A stretch of 64,000 bases of DNA, from NCBI RefSeq assembly GCF_004005815.1, contig NZ_SACK01000001.1, positions 186,001 through 250,000 of the forward strand, written 5' to 3'. A model generated the notes under the pieces. That model was not told the DNA's origin, ran no database searches, and saw nothing but the letters and a program-made list of their open reading frames with translations. The DNA comes from Mucilaginibacter limnophilus (GTDB lineage Bacteria; Bacteroidota; Bacteroidia; Sphingobacteriales; Sphingobacteriaceae). This document shows, piece by piece, positions 36,666-44,912 of the stretch; within the stretch, counting starts at the first letter, position 1; each line of letters opens with the position of its first letter. A program made the position numbers and the translations under genes.

Positions 36666-37004
36666 TTAAACGCCAAAAAAAGATTTGAGTACAGTAGCGA
36701 CAACTACTAGAAAAATGCAGCTACCAAACCAGCTGGATGCAACCTTTCCGGTATCATGCTCGCCGTCGTTCCACTTTTTGTAAACCTTAATAGCACCTAC
36801 CAGGCCTACCAAAGCACCAATAGCATACATCAAGGTTGTACCGGTAGTAAAATAGCTTTTGACCTGCGTGGTTGCCTCCTGAATGCCGGCATTACCGTCC
36901 TGTGCATACAAGGTGAAGGCGAAAAGGATAAATGTCAATGTGCCGAAGCCTTTCTTCAACAGATGCCTCAGATCGTTATTTCTTTTTACTTGCTGTGTTT
37001 TCAT
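36666..37004 (-). CDS. traE: Conjugative transfer protein TraE (DUF4134)
   Basis: The 112-residue protein has a signal (ending FTLYAQ). Two membrane helices flank ALVGLVGAIKVYKKWNDGEHDTGKVASSWFG, the hallmark of DUF4134/TraE, the VirB2-like pilin candidate. It starts the core tra run, followed by traF with 10 nt between. Confidence 0.94.
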   Translation of the reverse strand: MKTQQVKRNNDLRHLLKKGFGTLTFILFAFTLYAQDGNAGIQEATTQVKSYFTTGTTLMYAIGALVGLVGAIKVYKKWNDGEHDTGKVASSWFGSCIFLVVVATVLKSFFGV

Positions 37005-37034
37005 GATTATTTATTTTAAAGGGTTTAAAAAATG

Positions 37035-37568
37035 TTACTCATTCAAGGCAGGCAGGTCATTGCTTGTCAAGTCGAAAGGCAATTTTCCGTGCGATTCGTT
37101 CAAGATGTGCTCAATTACCTGTAGATAGTTTATTTCCGACTCGTAAGGTTTATAAGAGGTAAGCAGAATGTTCAGCAATGAAATAAATTCTGATTTACTG
37201 TCAACGTCTGCGAAAGCATCAATGAGTTTGTCCGTCTCATTAAGCAGTTGTGTTTGTGGCAAAAACTCAACGGGCTTTGCTGCTGTTGTTTCAGCAACTG
37301 GTTCGTTTAAGTCTTCGTCGATGTCGGCTTCCGCGAATTGTAACTCTTCGTCGGCTACGACGGTGATGCTTTGATCTTGCTTAGCTTGACCCATCACCGT
37401 AAAAGATGAAAGGGTGCTGCTTGGGGCAAGTAGCTGACCTGATTGCTTAGCTATAAAAAGATTGGTAACCTCGCGCTGATAGTAGCGAAGGATCACATAC
37501 AGGTAGTAAGATGCGCTTATGATAGCGATGGCTGCTAAATACTGCTGCCAGGAGATGGATGACAACAT
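37035..37568 (-). CDS. Single-span membrane protein heading the tra operon
   Basis: The 177-residue protein has an N-terminal membrane helix (YLAAIAIISASYYLYVILRYY), an acidic linker and a C-terminal helical part (FISLLNILLTSYKPYESEINYLQVIEHILNES). It occupies the place of traD-like genes before traE and lies 75 nt downstream of the 29-bp site shared with the mob operon. No family is recognised. TraA-C (ParA-type) genes normally found nearby are not seen in the window. Confidence 0.65.
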   Translation of the reverse strand: MLSSISWQQYLAAIAIISASYYLYVILRYYQREVTNLFIAKQSGQLLAPSSTLSSFTVMGQAKQDQSITVVADEELQFAEADIDEDLNEPVAETTAAKPVEFLPQTQLLNETDKLIDAFADVDSKSEFISLLNILLTSYKPYESEINYLQVIEHILNESHGKLPFDLTSNDLPALNE

Positions 37569-37642
37569 AACACTTTGATTTTAAAGACCATCTGCACCAT
37601 GCAGCGATCTCGAAAGCAAAGGTTGGCCTATCCAAAAAACTT

Positions 37643-37671
37643 TTATCACACCTCATGTACAGGGTAGGATA
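37643..37671. promoter_or_regulatory. Shared 29-bp operator candidate upstream of the tra operon
   Basis: This 29-bp segment matches the one at 43156-43184 at 27 of 29 positions and contains CACCTCATGTAC. It lies 75 nt upstream of the first tra gene. The other copy lies 47 nt upstream of the first mob gene. Same orientation and position in front of two transfer operons suggest a common regulator. RteC, encoded 42 nt away, is the obvious candidate. Confidence 0.65.
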
Positions 37672-37712
37672 AATTTTTTATAACAGATTGAAAAACAAGT
37701 AGTTGAAAATAG

Positions 37713-38579
37713 CTATAATTTTAGCTTTTGCTGAATAGAGCCATCTTCATCAAGTTTTTGGTCTATTTTACGGAGTAAGGCAAGCTTCAGCTTATCAAGT
37801 AATATTGTACGATCCTTTTTTCGCCGCGTTATATCGGTGTACTTGTGATAGTACTGGCCAAGTTCGATATGAAAAACCGTTTGAAAAAAGCTAACAACAG
37901 TTTTGATCTCCGCATTGCCATTGTTAAATACGCCAGCAGCAACCAGCGCGTAAATCAGTTCGATCAGATCGGTCTTTGAAAATGTCCAGGTGAGCGGCAA
38001 TTCGAGGCTCATCTCTGGCGGGCGCTCATCATGATTATTGAGCTTTTGAAGTTCGATATTTAAAAAGTCCTGATATTTTTCGTTCGCGATAATATTGGAA
38101 AGCTTGTAGTCGTGACTGGTTGAATACACCTCGTCTTCTTCAAATTTTTCCAGTTCCACATGTACGTCAAATCCACCACGCGTAAAATACACTTCATCCA
38201 TCTGAGTGGAACCGGAGCGGTAGTACTGATAAAAAGCGGCGTTATGATCGAAATAACGTTTAAGATCGGCCAGTTCAGAGTTGATATATTCTTTTAAATG
38301 ATCTTCGGCTCCTGTCGGCCTTTTCATTAGGTAGTTATAAACGCTGATGAAGTAAATGTATTTACTGTAGAATTGGGGTTTTACTTCTTTGAAGAAATGG
38401 ATCTCGTCTTCGATACTTTCAAAAGAATAGCTGGAGATGTAGCTTTTCAGCTTGGCCATTGCTTTTTTGCAAAGGATAATAGAAGCTTTGTATTGTTCGG
38501 CTAAAGGTTCGCCGTTCGTGGAAATTTCGTTCAATTGATTTTCTAAAGCGCTGTAGAAACGCTCGGTGATAGTGCGCAT
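37713..38579 (-). CDS. rteC: RteC-family transfer regulator
   Basis: The 288-residue protein matches RteC. It has ILCKKAMAKLKSYISSYSFESIEDEIHFFKEVKPQFYSKYIYF near residue 31, HNAAFYQYYRSGSTQMDEVYFTRG near 113, and a C-terminal winged-helix-like part with TWTFSKTDLIELIYALVAAGVFNNG and KKDRTILLDKLKLALLRKID. In CTnDOT, RteC binds an inverted repeat and activates excision genes. Here it lies between the coupling ATPase and the tra operon, next to two inverted-repeat sites. No rteA/rteB two-component pair is nearby. Confidence 0.9.
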   Translation of the reverse strand: MRTITERFYSALENQLNEISTNGEPLAEQYKASIILCKKAMAKLKSYISSYSFESIEDEIHFFKEVKPQFYSKYIYFISVYNYLMKRPTGAEDHLKEYINSELADLKRYFDHNAAFYQYYRSGSTQMDEVYFTRGGFDVHVELEKFEEDEVYSTSHDYKLSNIIANEKYQDFLNIELQKLNNHDERPPEMSLELPLTWTFSKTDLIELIYALVAAGVFNNGNAEIKTVVSFFQTVFHIELGQYYHKYTDITRRKKDRTILLDKLKLALLRKIDQKLDEDGSIQQKLKL

Positions 38580-38627
38580 AAGGAGTTGGATTAGGTAATT
38601 AGGATTATTGCTTAATACGCAAATTAA

Positions 38628-38653
38628 GAATAACGTGTTACGACACGTTATTC
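38628..38653. promoter_or_regulatory. Perfect 11-bp inverted repeat upstream of rteC
   Basis: GAATAACGTGT and ACACGTTATTC are separated by TACG, 49 nt before the rteC start. No T-run follows on either side, so it looks more like a protein-binding site than a terminator. Autoregulation by RteC or another dimeric regulator is plausible. Confidence 0.6.
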
Positions 38654-38707
38654 GTTTAACTTCACCTTAAATCAATATTACGTTAATATGACGATTGGCA
38701 TTATTAC

Positions 38708-40642
38708 TTAAGAATTAATCACAACGTCTTGAACGATAGCCTTTATGTCATCTTTGATTTGTTGGTAATTACGCAGGACTTCCACCTGATCGATATCTCG
38801 AACGGTAGGGATTGGCTGATAATTCAACTCTTCATTGCGTATACTGTCATGGTCATTTTGAATTTCGTTATGAAACACTTTTAAGCTGATCTTATTGGTC
38901 GGGTCATCGGCTACCATGCCCACAAATTCACCGGAGGACAACCCAGCAATTTTAGATGCAGGTATCGCGAAGTCCAGTAGAGTAGAACGGCTCACCGAGG
39001 TATCCTGACTGTTGATGGATACACTTTCTTTTTGTTGGTTAATTTTTCCAAAGCGTTCTGACAACTGTTTGGCTGTATCGCCTGTTACCTGCCCGCAAAT
39101 AATATTACCTACGATATTCATAATAACCTCTGCCTGATCACGGCCATAATCCTTTTTAAGCTGGCTATAGTCTTGAACCGCCAATGTCACCGCTACCTTA
39201 TTCGACCTTGCCGTAGCGATAAGGTTGTCAATGCCGTTAAAGTAAATGGTTGGGAATTCATCGAAGATCATGCTGCATTTCTGGCGGTTCTTTTGGTTGA
39301 CCAGCTTGTTAATGCGGTTGATATACAAGGACAGCACAGCACCGTTAACCTGTGATTTTTGCGGCTTATTGGCAAGGCAGACGATCTTCGGTTCGTCAGG
39401 GTTATTAATGTCTAAAGAGAAATCATTGCCACTTAACACATAATAAAGCTGCGGTGATGATAGACGCGCCAAACTGATCTTAGCGCTTGCCACCTGACCT
39501 TCTAACTGTTCATAGGCTTCATTTTGCCAGGCAGAAATAAAAGGATTGATCAATACTTCGATTTCAGGTTCTTGTAGCAATACTTCAAACAATTCCTTGT
39601 AATCCACTTGAGCTAACTCAATAACATGAGGTAAAGTACAAAAGCGGCCATCCTGGTACTTTCGCAGAAACCACATGATCGCTGTGATAAAGTTGATCGG
39701 TGATTCCACAAAAAAGTCTCCCTGCTTTTTGATCCATTCCCGATTTAAACCAAGCATGATCGTTCGGCTGGCGTCAATCGCATCTGTTATATCCAGCATG
39801 GTTTCTGGCTCCAGTGGATTCGCGCGGTGCATAATCTGTTCGAGGTTAATCACATACTGGGTCGGTTTGACCTTGTACAAGTGACCATGTTGAAGCAATG
39901 CGTTATAGGCAATCTTGGTTAGGTCATCATACTTAAAATCATAGATCAGCATGGAAAAACCTTTTTGAATATGTTGGGTGATAATGTGGCGGATAACAAA
40001 GTAGGACTTACCTGAACCCGGACTGCCACCTATCAATGTGCCACGGAAAGGGTTGATGATATTGATCCAGCTTTTACGCGCTTTACCTTTCAGGTGGTAG
40101 ATAGCAGGCAAGTTAATCGAATACTCATTGTTAAGGTACCGCTCTTCCTGTGGAAATGATTCGTTGGCCTTGTTAAAAATGTCATCAGCCAGCTTCAATT
40201 TAAGCATTCTGAACAGCGCACTTAGTCCTGACAAGATCAGTAGATACCCTAACGCGGTTAAGCCGATATATAGTGATGCCCTGATTGATACCGGATAGTT
40301 GGCGTTGAGGAATACTGCACTGATAAAGTATAACAGCAAGCCAGTAAACGCATAGGTAGTGATCGTCTTAAGTTTGATTTTCTCATCTTTCTTCCCCTTG
40401 CTGCCTAACAAGGAAATCATCAAAGCGCACAGTGCTGCAAGTTTTGCATAAAGTACACTTTTGACGACTGTAATTTTCGAGACAGACAGTAGGATACTGT
40501 TAATGACCGGCTTGGTCACCCCCCAATGCTGAAATGCGGCATAGCAGGAAATATAAAAATGAAGGATAAGAATGGCCAGGCTGATAAACCGGGTAAAATC
40601 AATGATCCTTCTTAATGCTTGTTCGTTTTCACCTGTTTGCAT
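38708..40642 (-). CDS. Type IV coupling ATPase (VirD4/TraG-like, MobC of Bacteroidota elements)
   Basis: The 644-residue protein has several N-terminal membrane helices (to about residue 165). A VirD4-like ATPase domain follows, with Walker A GGSPGSGKSYF near 207 and Walker B SMIFDEFPTIYFNG near 455, then TLAVQDYSQLKKDYG. It couples the relaxase-DNA complex to the channel. It is next to the relaxase gene with a 12-nt gap, the normal mob order. Confidence 0.93.
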   Translation of the reverse strand: MQTGENEQALRRIIDFTRFISLAILILHFYISCYAAFQHWGVTKPVINSILLSVSKITVVKSVLYAKLAALCALMISLLGSKGKKDEKIKLKTITTYAFTGLLLYFISAVFLNANYPVSIRASLYIGLTALGYLLILSGLSALFRMLKLKLADDIFNKANESFPQEERYLNNEYSINLPAIYHLKGKARKSWINIINPFRGTLIGGSPGSGKSYFVIRHIITQHIQKGFSMLIYDFKYDDLTKIAYNALLQHGHLYKVKPTQYVINLEQIMHRANPLEPETMLDITDAIDASRTIMLGLNREWIKKQGDFFVESPINFITAIMWFLRKYQDGRFCTLPHVIELAQVDYKELFEVLLQEPEIEVLINPFISAWQNEAYEQLEGQVASAKISLARLSSPQLYYVLSGNDFSLDINNPDEPKIVCLANKPQKSQVNGAVLSLYINRINKLVNQKNRQKCSMIFDEFPTIYFNGIDNLIATARSNKVAVTLAVQDYSQLKKDYGRDQAEVIMNIVGNIICGQVTGDTAKQLSERFGKINQQKESVSINSQDTSVSRSTLLDFAIPASKIAGLSSGEFVGMVADDPTNKISLKVFHNEIQNDHDSIRNEELNYQPIPTVRDIDQVEVLRNYQQIKDDIKAIVQDVVINS

Positions 40643-40653
40643 AACTGTAAAAT

Positions 40654-41907
40654 TTAAAGTGAATGTCCTCTGCGTTTTTTCTTGCGCTTTCTTTGCTGAA
40701 GCCTGCCGATGGCTGTCATATCTTGTTTTTCCTCCTGGTATAAGGCTTCTAGGAATGCACTGCCACTGCTGAAGTTGTTACTACCTGTAATTCCTGTGTT
40801 ATCAGGCAAATGTTTATTGCCGGATAGTTCAACGTTATGGCTTGGTTTAATGCTTCCTTCTGATCGTGCAAAGAATTGTGAAAGGCTGTTTGCGCTATAT
40901 TTTTTGCCTAAGTCACTGCCGTTGAACACAGCTTTAGTTTTATGATCGACAAACGTCACCCCATACAACCGGCCATCCTCACTGTGCCTAAAAATGGCTT
41001 CAATATTCTGTTCCTTAAGCTTTAACTGAAACTCGGTTTTACCAATCGGTTTGTTCAGCAGATCATCAATCGTCTGCTTTACCTGCTCTCTTAATGATTT
41101 GCGTAGCACGTCATTTAAAGCAAAGCGTCCTTCGAGCGCCTTTAACGTTGGTTTACCGTAGATACTGCTGGCCTTGATGGGAACGCCGATCTTGCTGCCT
41201 TTACCATCCAGTGCCCAGTATACCAACCCGTTTTTCTCATACATTCTGGATTCTTTTGAACCCCGGTCAGCCGTCACGTTAAAGCCGTTCAGAACCGCGT
41301 TGAATTCCGGGATACTGGTAAACTTGTATGTTCGCAATACCTCACTTACGACATTAGTGATGGCCCGTTTAGTTTCTGATTTCCCGTAAGCTACTTGTTC
41401 CAGGGATAGAGATTTTATGTTATGTTGTGCTTTGCCTTGATCTTCTGCCTTGACTAATCCATAATTCAGCTCTACCTGCTTCCGCGACTGCTCAGAGGCT
41501 TTATTAGCCAGCAAATGAAAGCTGATCCTTTCACCATCCGGTTTAATATTGGTAGAAACGAGATGCAGGTGCGGATGTCCGGCATCGTAATGCTGGTAGA
41601 CAAGGTAGGGTTGCTTACCAAATCCTAAGCCTTCCATGTATTCATCGGCAATTTGCTGAAGTGTCCATTTTTCCAAACTTTCGCCAACAGCAAAATTCAA
41701 TGACACGTGTAAGGCATTGACCTGTGTGCGCTCATTCCGTTTTGTCAGGTCAGTCAACCGGTTCACCTTGTCGCTGAAAGACAGGTCAAGCGGCTCCTTC
41801 AAATAACCCTGTGCCAGGATCAATTCAGCCTTGCCTGAACGCACCTTATGCTCATTGTAATTTATTGCCCCGAGGATGCTTCGTCCGGTTTTAATTTTTG
41901 CGACCAT
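40654..41907 (-). CDS. Relaxase/mobilisation nuclease (MobA/VirD2 family)
   Basis: The 417-residue relaxase has GRSILGAINYNEHKV at residues 8-22. The metal-binding three-histidine motif is in YQHYDAGHPHLHLVSTNI near residue 105. The nicking tyrosine is expected in the N-terminal region; NYNEHKV is a candidate. The C-terminal half is basic. It cuts and carries the transferred strand at oriT. Its start overlaps the MobC-like gene by 46 nt. Confidence 0.93.
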   Translation of the reverse strand: MVAKIKTGRSILGAINYNEHKVRSGKAELILAQGYLKEPLDLSFSDKVNRLTDLTKRNERTQVNALHVSLNFAVGESLEKWTLQQIADEYMEGLGFGKQPYLVYQHYDAGHPHLHLVSTNIKPDGERISFHLLANKASEQSRKQVELNYGLVKAEDQGKAQHNIKSLSLEQVAYGKSETKRAITNVVSEVLRTYKFTSIPEFNAVLNGFNVTADRGSKESRMYEKNGLVYWALDGKGSKIGVPIKASSIYGKPTLKALEGRFALNDVLRKSLREQVKQTIDDLLNKPIGKTEFQLKLKEQNIEAIFRHSEDGRLYGVTFVDHKTKAVFNGSDLGKKYSANSLSQFFARSEGSIKPSHNVELSGNKHLPDNTGITGSNNFSSGSAFLEALYQEEKQDMTAIGRLQQRKRKKKRRGHSL

Positions 41908-42284
41908 AGTTCTGAAAAGTTTTGCATGCGGTCTTTGATCTGGGCGATGGCGGGATCAACTTTGGACCTGATGATAGACATAAGCGATAACCATAAACGG
42001 TTGTCTGCGGAGCCATGTGCCGCGTTGATCTGACGGACAGCTTGGTTTAGATTATTACCGATGGCATTGAGCTCCCGGCGCAGTAAAGCCAGCTCTTCCA
42101 GCATCTCATCCATGGACTTGTCCCGGTAAGTTACGGTGATCGGTTTCTCCAGTAAAACGCACCGGATGTACTCGCTCATCTTTCTGAACCGCGTCTTTTT
42201 GAAACGCTTGTCTATCAGTAAAAATTCACCTGGTTTAAATCGCGTGGTGATCTTTCGTAACCTGTTCTCTTCTTCATTTTCCAT
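41862..42284 (-). CDS. MobC-like relaxosome accessory protein
   Basis: The 140-residue basic protein has KPGEFLLIDKRFKKTRFRKMSEYIRCVLLEK, a ribbon-helix-helix-like start. LALLRRELNAIGNNLNQAVRQINAAHG follows, matching the plasmid mobilisation relaxosome (MobC) family. It would bind oriT and help the relaxase. It is the gene before the relaxase and follows a hairpin-rich noncoding stretch. Confidence 0.87.
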   Translation of the reverse strand: MENEEENRLRKITTRFKPGEFLLIDKRFKKTRFRKMSEYIRCVLLEKPITVTYRDKSMDEMLEELALLRRELNAIGNNLNQAVRQINAAHGSADNRLWLSLMSIIRSKVDPAIAQIKDRMQNFSELWSQKLKPDEASSGQ

Positions 42285-42298
42285 AACTCACATCTTCT

Positions 42299-42380
42299 AA
42301 AAATCCGACTTCGGAGGATTTTTATAGTGCCCCCAAACTGACTTTGGAAGGGAGGGCAAGATTCCGTTGTCCGACAACGG
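42299..42380. other. Candidate oriT region with three hairpins
   Basis: Within 178 noncoding bases before the MobC-like gene lie AAAAATCC/GGATTTTT (42299-42323), CCAAA/TTTGG (42333-42347) inside a GCCCCC/GGGAGGGC frame, and CCGTTGT/ACAACGG (42364-42380, loop of three). Hairpin clusters next to the relaxosome gene are typical of oriT. The nick site cannot be placed. Confidence 0.45.
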
Positions 42381-42462
42381 TTTATCTTGCTGCTGATTGC
42401 TCAAAAGTGCAATCTCGTCCTTATTCAAAGTCCTCGATTAAGATTTGTTCAACATCATCAAC

Positions 42463-42783
42463 TTATAACGGCTCACTGTAAAATGCAGACAGCCTAAGCC
42501 TGCGTTTCACTTCCTGCCGATGGTTATAGATCCATTCGGCTGCACATACTTTCCAGTTGTAGATAATGCCACCAGTCGGGGTCTTCCATCCGCGAGCATC
42601 ATGCTCGTTAAAGAATATTTCAGCCAATTCGCCTTCGCCTTTTTGGTCAAAATAGATCAGCAAAACGTCCTTGTCGGGTGGCATGGTCGTCCCCATGCCG
42701 TCATGAATTTGCACAGTATTCTTGCTGCTTTTCCCGACCCCATTCGGCTGCCTTGGCACAGTGCGTTTGGCCTTGCGTTTCAT
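42463..42783 (-). CDS. Small basic element protein (106 aa)
   Basis: The 106-residue protein has a basic start (MKRKAKRTVPRQPNG) and a compact domain (DVLLIYFDQKGEGELAEIFFNEHDARGWKTP). It is rich in aromatic residues near the end (YNWKVCAAEWIYNHRQEVKRRLRL). No family is recognised with confidence. It overlaps the helix-turn-helix gene before it by four bases, so it is the second gene of the mob operon. Confidence 0.65.
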   Translation of the reverse strand: MKRKAKRTVPRQPNGVGKSSKNTVQIHDGMGTTMPPDKDVLLIYFDQKGEGELAEIFFNEHDARGWKTPTGGIIYNWKVCAAEWIYNHRQEVKRRLRLSAFYSEPL

Positions 42784-43109
42784 GCCATCTTCATCTGATC
42801 GTTTAACTTGCCGGAGGCCATCAGCTTTTCAATTTCCTCGGAATTGTAGTAGGTGATACCACCTAATTTCTTGAAAGGGATCAAGCCCTTATCCCGAAGG
42901 TATTGCAGTTTGCTTTCGGACAGCCGAAGCATTTTTTTGATCTCAAAAGCTTTCAGCCACTGGTGGCCGGGCTGGCCGGATTGTTCCTTGAGCAATTTCT
43001 TAATGTCTACAATTAGCTGTTGTTTAAAGTCTAGCAAGTCCTGAACCGTGATGAGCTGATCACGGTTTACTTTAGGAAAGTCATGTTGGATTTCATTATG
43101 ATTTGCCAT
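42780..43109 (-). CDS. Helix-turn-helix DNA-binding protein (excisionase-like)
   Basis: The 109-residue protein has a C-terminal HTH_17/MerR-like domain (WLKAFEIKKMLRLSESKLQYLRDKGLIPFKKLGGITYYNSEEIEKLM). This form is typical of small Bacteroidota element regulators or excisionases. The N-terminal half is helical. It heads the mob operon, 47 nt downstream of the shared 29-bp site. Confidence 0.87.
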   Translation of the reverse strand: MANHNEIQHDFPKVNRDQLITVQDLLDFKQQLIVDIKKLLKEQSGQPGHQWLKAFEIKKMLRLSESKLQYLRDKGLIPFKKLGGITYYNSEEIEKLMASGKLNDQMKMA

Positions 43110-43155
43110 AGCTTAAAATTTAGCAAAGGCAAATGTGAAGAACTGCAAAATAAAT

Positions 43156-43184
43156 TTATCACACCTCATGTACGAGGTAGGATA
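43156..43184. promoter_or_regulatory. Shared 29-bp operator candidate upstream of the mob operon
   Basis: This is the second copy of the site at 37643-37671, with two mismatches. This copy contains a complete inverted repeat (ACCTC/GAGGT around ATGTAC). It lies 47 nt upstream of the helix-turn-helix gene and also in the intergenic region of the divergent ATPase gene. Confidence 0.65.
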
Positions 43185-43252
43185 TTTTATATTAAAAAGT
43201 GAGCTTGAAATTTACTTAATCGGTCAGATTAGGGCGACATAAGACATTTTCA

Positions 43253-43260
43253 TATCTTTG
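43253..43260 (+). promoter_or_regulatory. Candidate -7 box (TATCTTTG) for the defence operon
   Basis: The box matches TAnnTTTG, 137 nt upstream of the ATPase gene. No clear -33 element is seen, so support is weak. Confidence 0.35.
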
Positions 43261-43396
43261 TTGGTATCGAATCATTGTATGACTCAAAATTAGCTGTTTT
43301 TATACCTTAATTATAAGTTTCTAGACTTGTGAGGGATCAATTAATGAAGGTCTTGAACTTGTCAATCTTCAGTCGTATTAAATCATAACTCACTTG

Positions 43397-44908
43397 ATGA
43401 ACTCTATTGGCTTTAAAAATTTTCGTCGCTTTCGCGACTTTGTTCCGATTGAGTACAATAGCATTACGTTTTTGGTTGGTAGAAATAACTCAGGAAAATC
43501 GACATTGGTTAAAGCTTTATTGCTGATCATTGACTATGTTAAGTCTAATGACACATCTACCTTTTCTTTTAATCAAAAAAACCTTGAAGAAGCCAACATA
43601 TCAACTTATGGTCGAGCGAAGTCAAAACATGCGGTTGACGATTACATTACATTTCATTTTTCCCAAGGTTCTTTTGAATTCAAATTGACAGTAAGCGGGG
43701 ATAATGATAACACAACAGTTGGTGTCAATGAGTTTGAAATTCGCGATATCAAAGCAGGATTCTGCTTTAACGTGCGGCCAAGGGAGTACTCAATAAGCAT
43801 TTCAAACAATGTTGACCAACAAAATTTGTCGATCGATGAAGAGGATAAACTGTTAAGCGAATTAGCAGATAAAGAGAAGGAATTAGTTCTTGCCCTAAAA
43901 TCTATAGCTCAGAAAACAAGCCAAGAATACATTCAAAAAAATGGTGATCTTAAATCATTAAAAAAAAGAATCTCAACAATTAAAGCAGCAAAAAAAAAGG
44001 AGCAATCACAAGGCAATTTCCAGCTTCAAACCCACTATAAAGGATCAGAAATTCAGGAAATATTGGAAGAAGCGATTCAGGACTTTTCAGCTGAGTATGA
44101 TGTGCAATATCGAGAGATTCAGCGAGGTAAAAAAGCAAAAGCCACGTTTGAAGGATTCAAAGCTTTTAAGGATAACAAATTTAAGGTTGAACGCTCGGTT
44201 GATGATTTTTTGCAATTTAGAAAAGAGGTTCAGAATATTTATTTAGGCGCTTCTTTAAATAAACAGTCCGCCCTGTTTTCAATACGTGATAAATCAAACC
44301 CTTTATCGCAATCTATACACGAGTTTAAGCAATTAGGGGTTGACAAGAATCCAAGTAGCTCAGCCTACCAATTTATTTTGAAATGGATGAGTGAGGAGTA
44401 CTTTGCAATAGGAGAATCCTTTGATGTGGTTATGCACGCTGGCGAGGCGTACGAATTAATAATTCGAGAAGGTGATTTGACGATACACCTTGCTGATAAA
44501 GGAATGGGGTCAATTCAAATTATGTTGCTTTTAATTAGGTTAAGCACTATCATCTTCAAGCAACAAATTGACAAACACTTGTATACAGTGATTATCGAAG
44601 AACCTGAGTTAAATCTTCATCCTGCATTTCAGAGTAAACTTTCCTTTTTATTTTATGATGTAAGCAAAAATCATGGAATTAATTTCATCATCGAAACACA
44701 TTCTGAGTATATGATCCGCAAAACACAAGTGATTGTGAACGAAAATGAATTCACAGACATTGACAGTCGTAATCCTTTCTCAGTTCTATATTTTGATATG
44801 GATTCTACGCAGTGGAAAATGAATTACCGTGCAGATGGTAAATTTATCGAAGAATTTGGAAGTGGTTTCTTTGACGAAACCCGTAAACTCGTTAAAAAAA
44901 TCCTTTAA
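43397..44908 (+). CDS. AAA/ABC-type ATPase, first gene of a defence-like operon
   Basis: The 503-residue protein (ATG 43397; the upstream TTG is less likely) starts with SIGFKNFRRFRDFVPIEYNS and Walker A GRNNSGKST at 28-36. A coiled-coil insert occupies about 150-210. The ABC-type C-terminal half has DKGMGSIQIMLLLIRL near 370, Walker B YTVIIEEPELNLHP near 395 and the switch histidine IIETHSEYMIR near 434. This is the SMC/RecF-like plan of OLD and related defence ATPases, but no TOPRIM domain is fused. The next gene begins 4 nt later, so the pair is translated together. A role as sensor or motor for its partner is inference. Confidence 0.87.
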   Translation: MNSIGFKNFRRFRDFVPIEYNSITFLVGRNNSGKSTLVKALLLIIDYVKSNDTSTFSFNQKNLEEANISTYGRAKSKHAVDDYITFHFSQGSFEFKLTVSGDNDNTTVGVNEFEIRDIKAGFCFNVRPREYSISISNNVDQQNLSIDEEDKLLSELADKEKELVLALKSIAQKTSQEYIQKNGDLKSLKKRISTIKAAKKKEQSQGNFQLQTHYKGSEIQEILEEAIQDFSAEYDVQYREIQRGKKAKATFEGFKAFKDNKFKVERSVDDFLQFRKEVQNIYLGASLNKQSALFSIRDKSNPLSQSIHEFKQLGVDKNPSSSAYQFILKWMSEEYFAIGESFDVVMHAGEAYELIIREGDLTIHLADKGMGSIQIMLLLIRLSTIIFKQQIDKHLYTVIIEEPELNLHPAFQSKLSFLFYDVSKNHGINFIIETHSEYMIRKTQVIVNENEFTDIDSRNPFSVLYFDMDSTQWKMNYRADGKFIEEFGSGFFDETRKLVKKIL

Positions 44909-44912
44909 CTCC

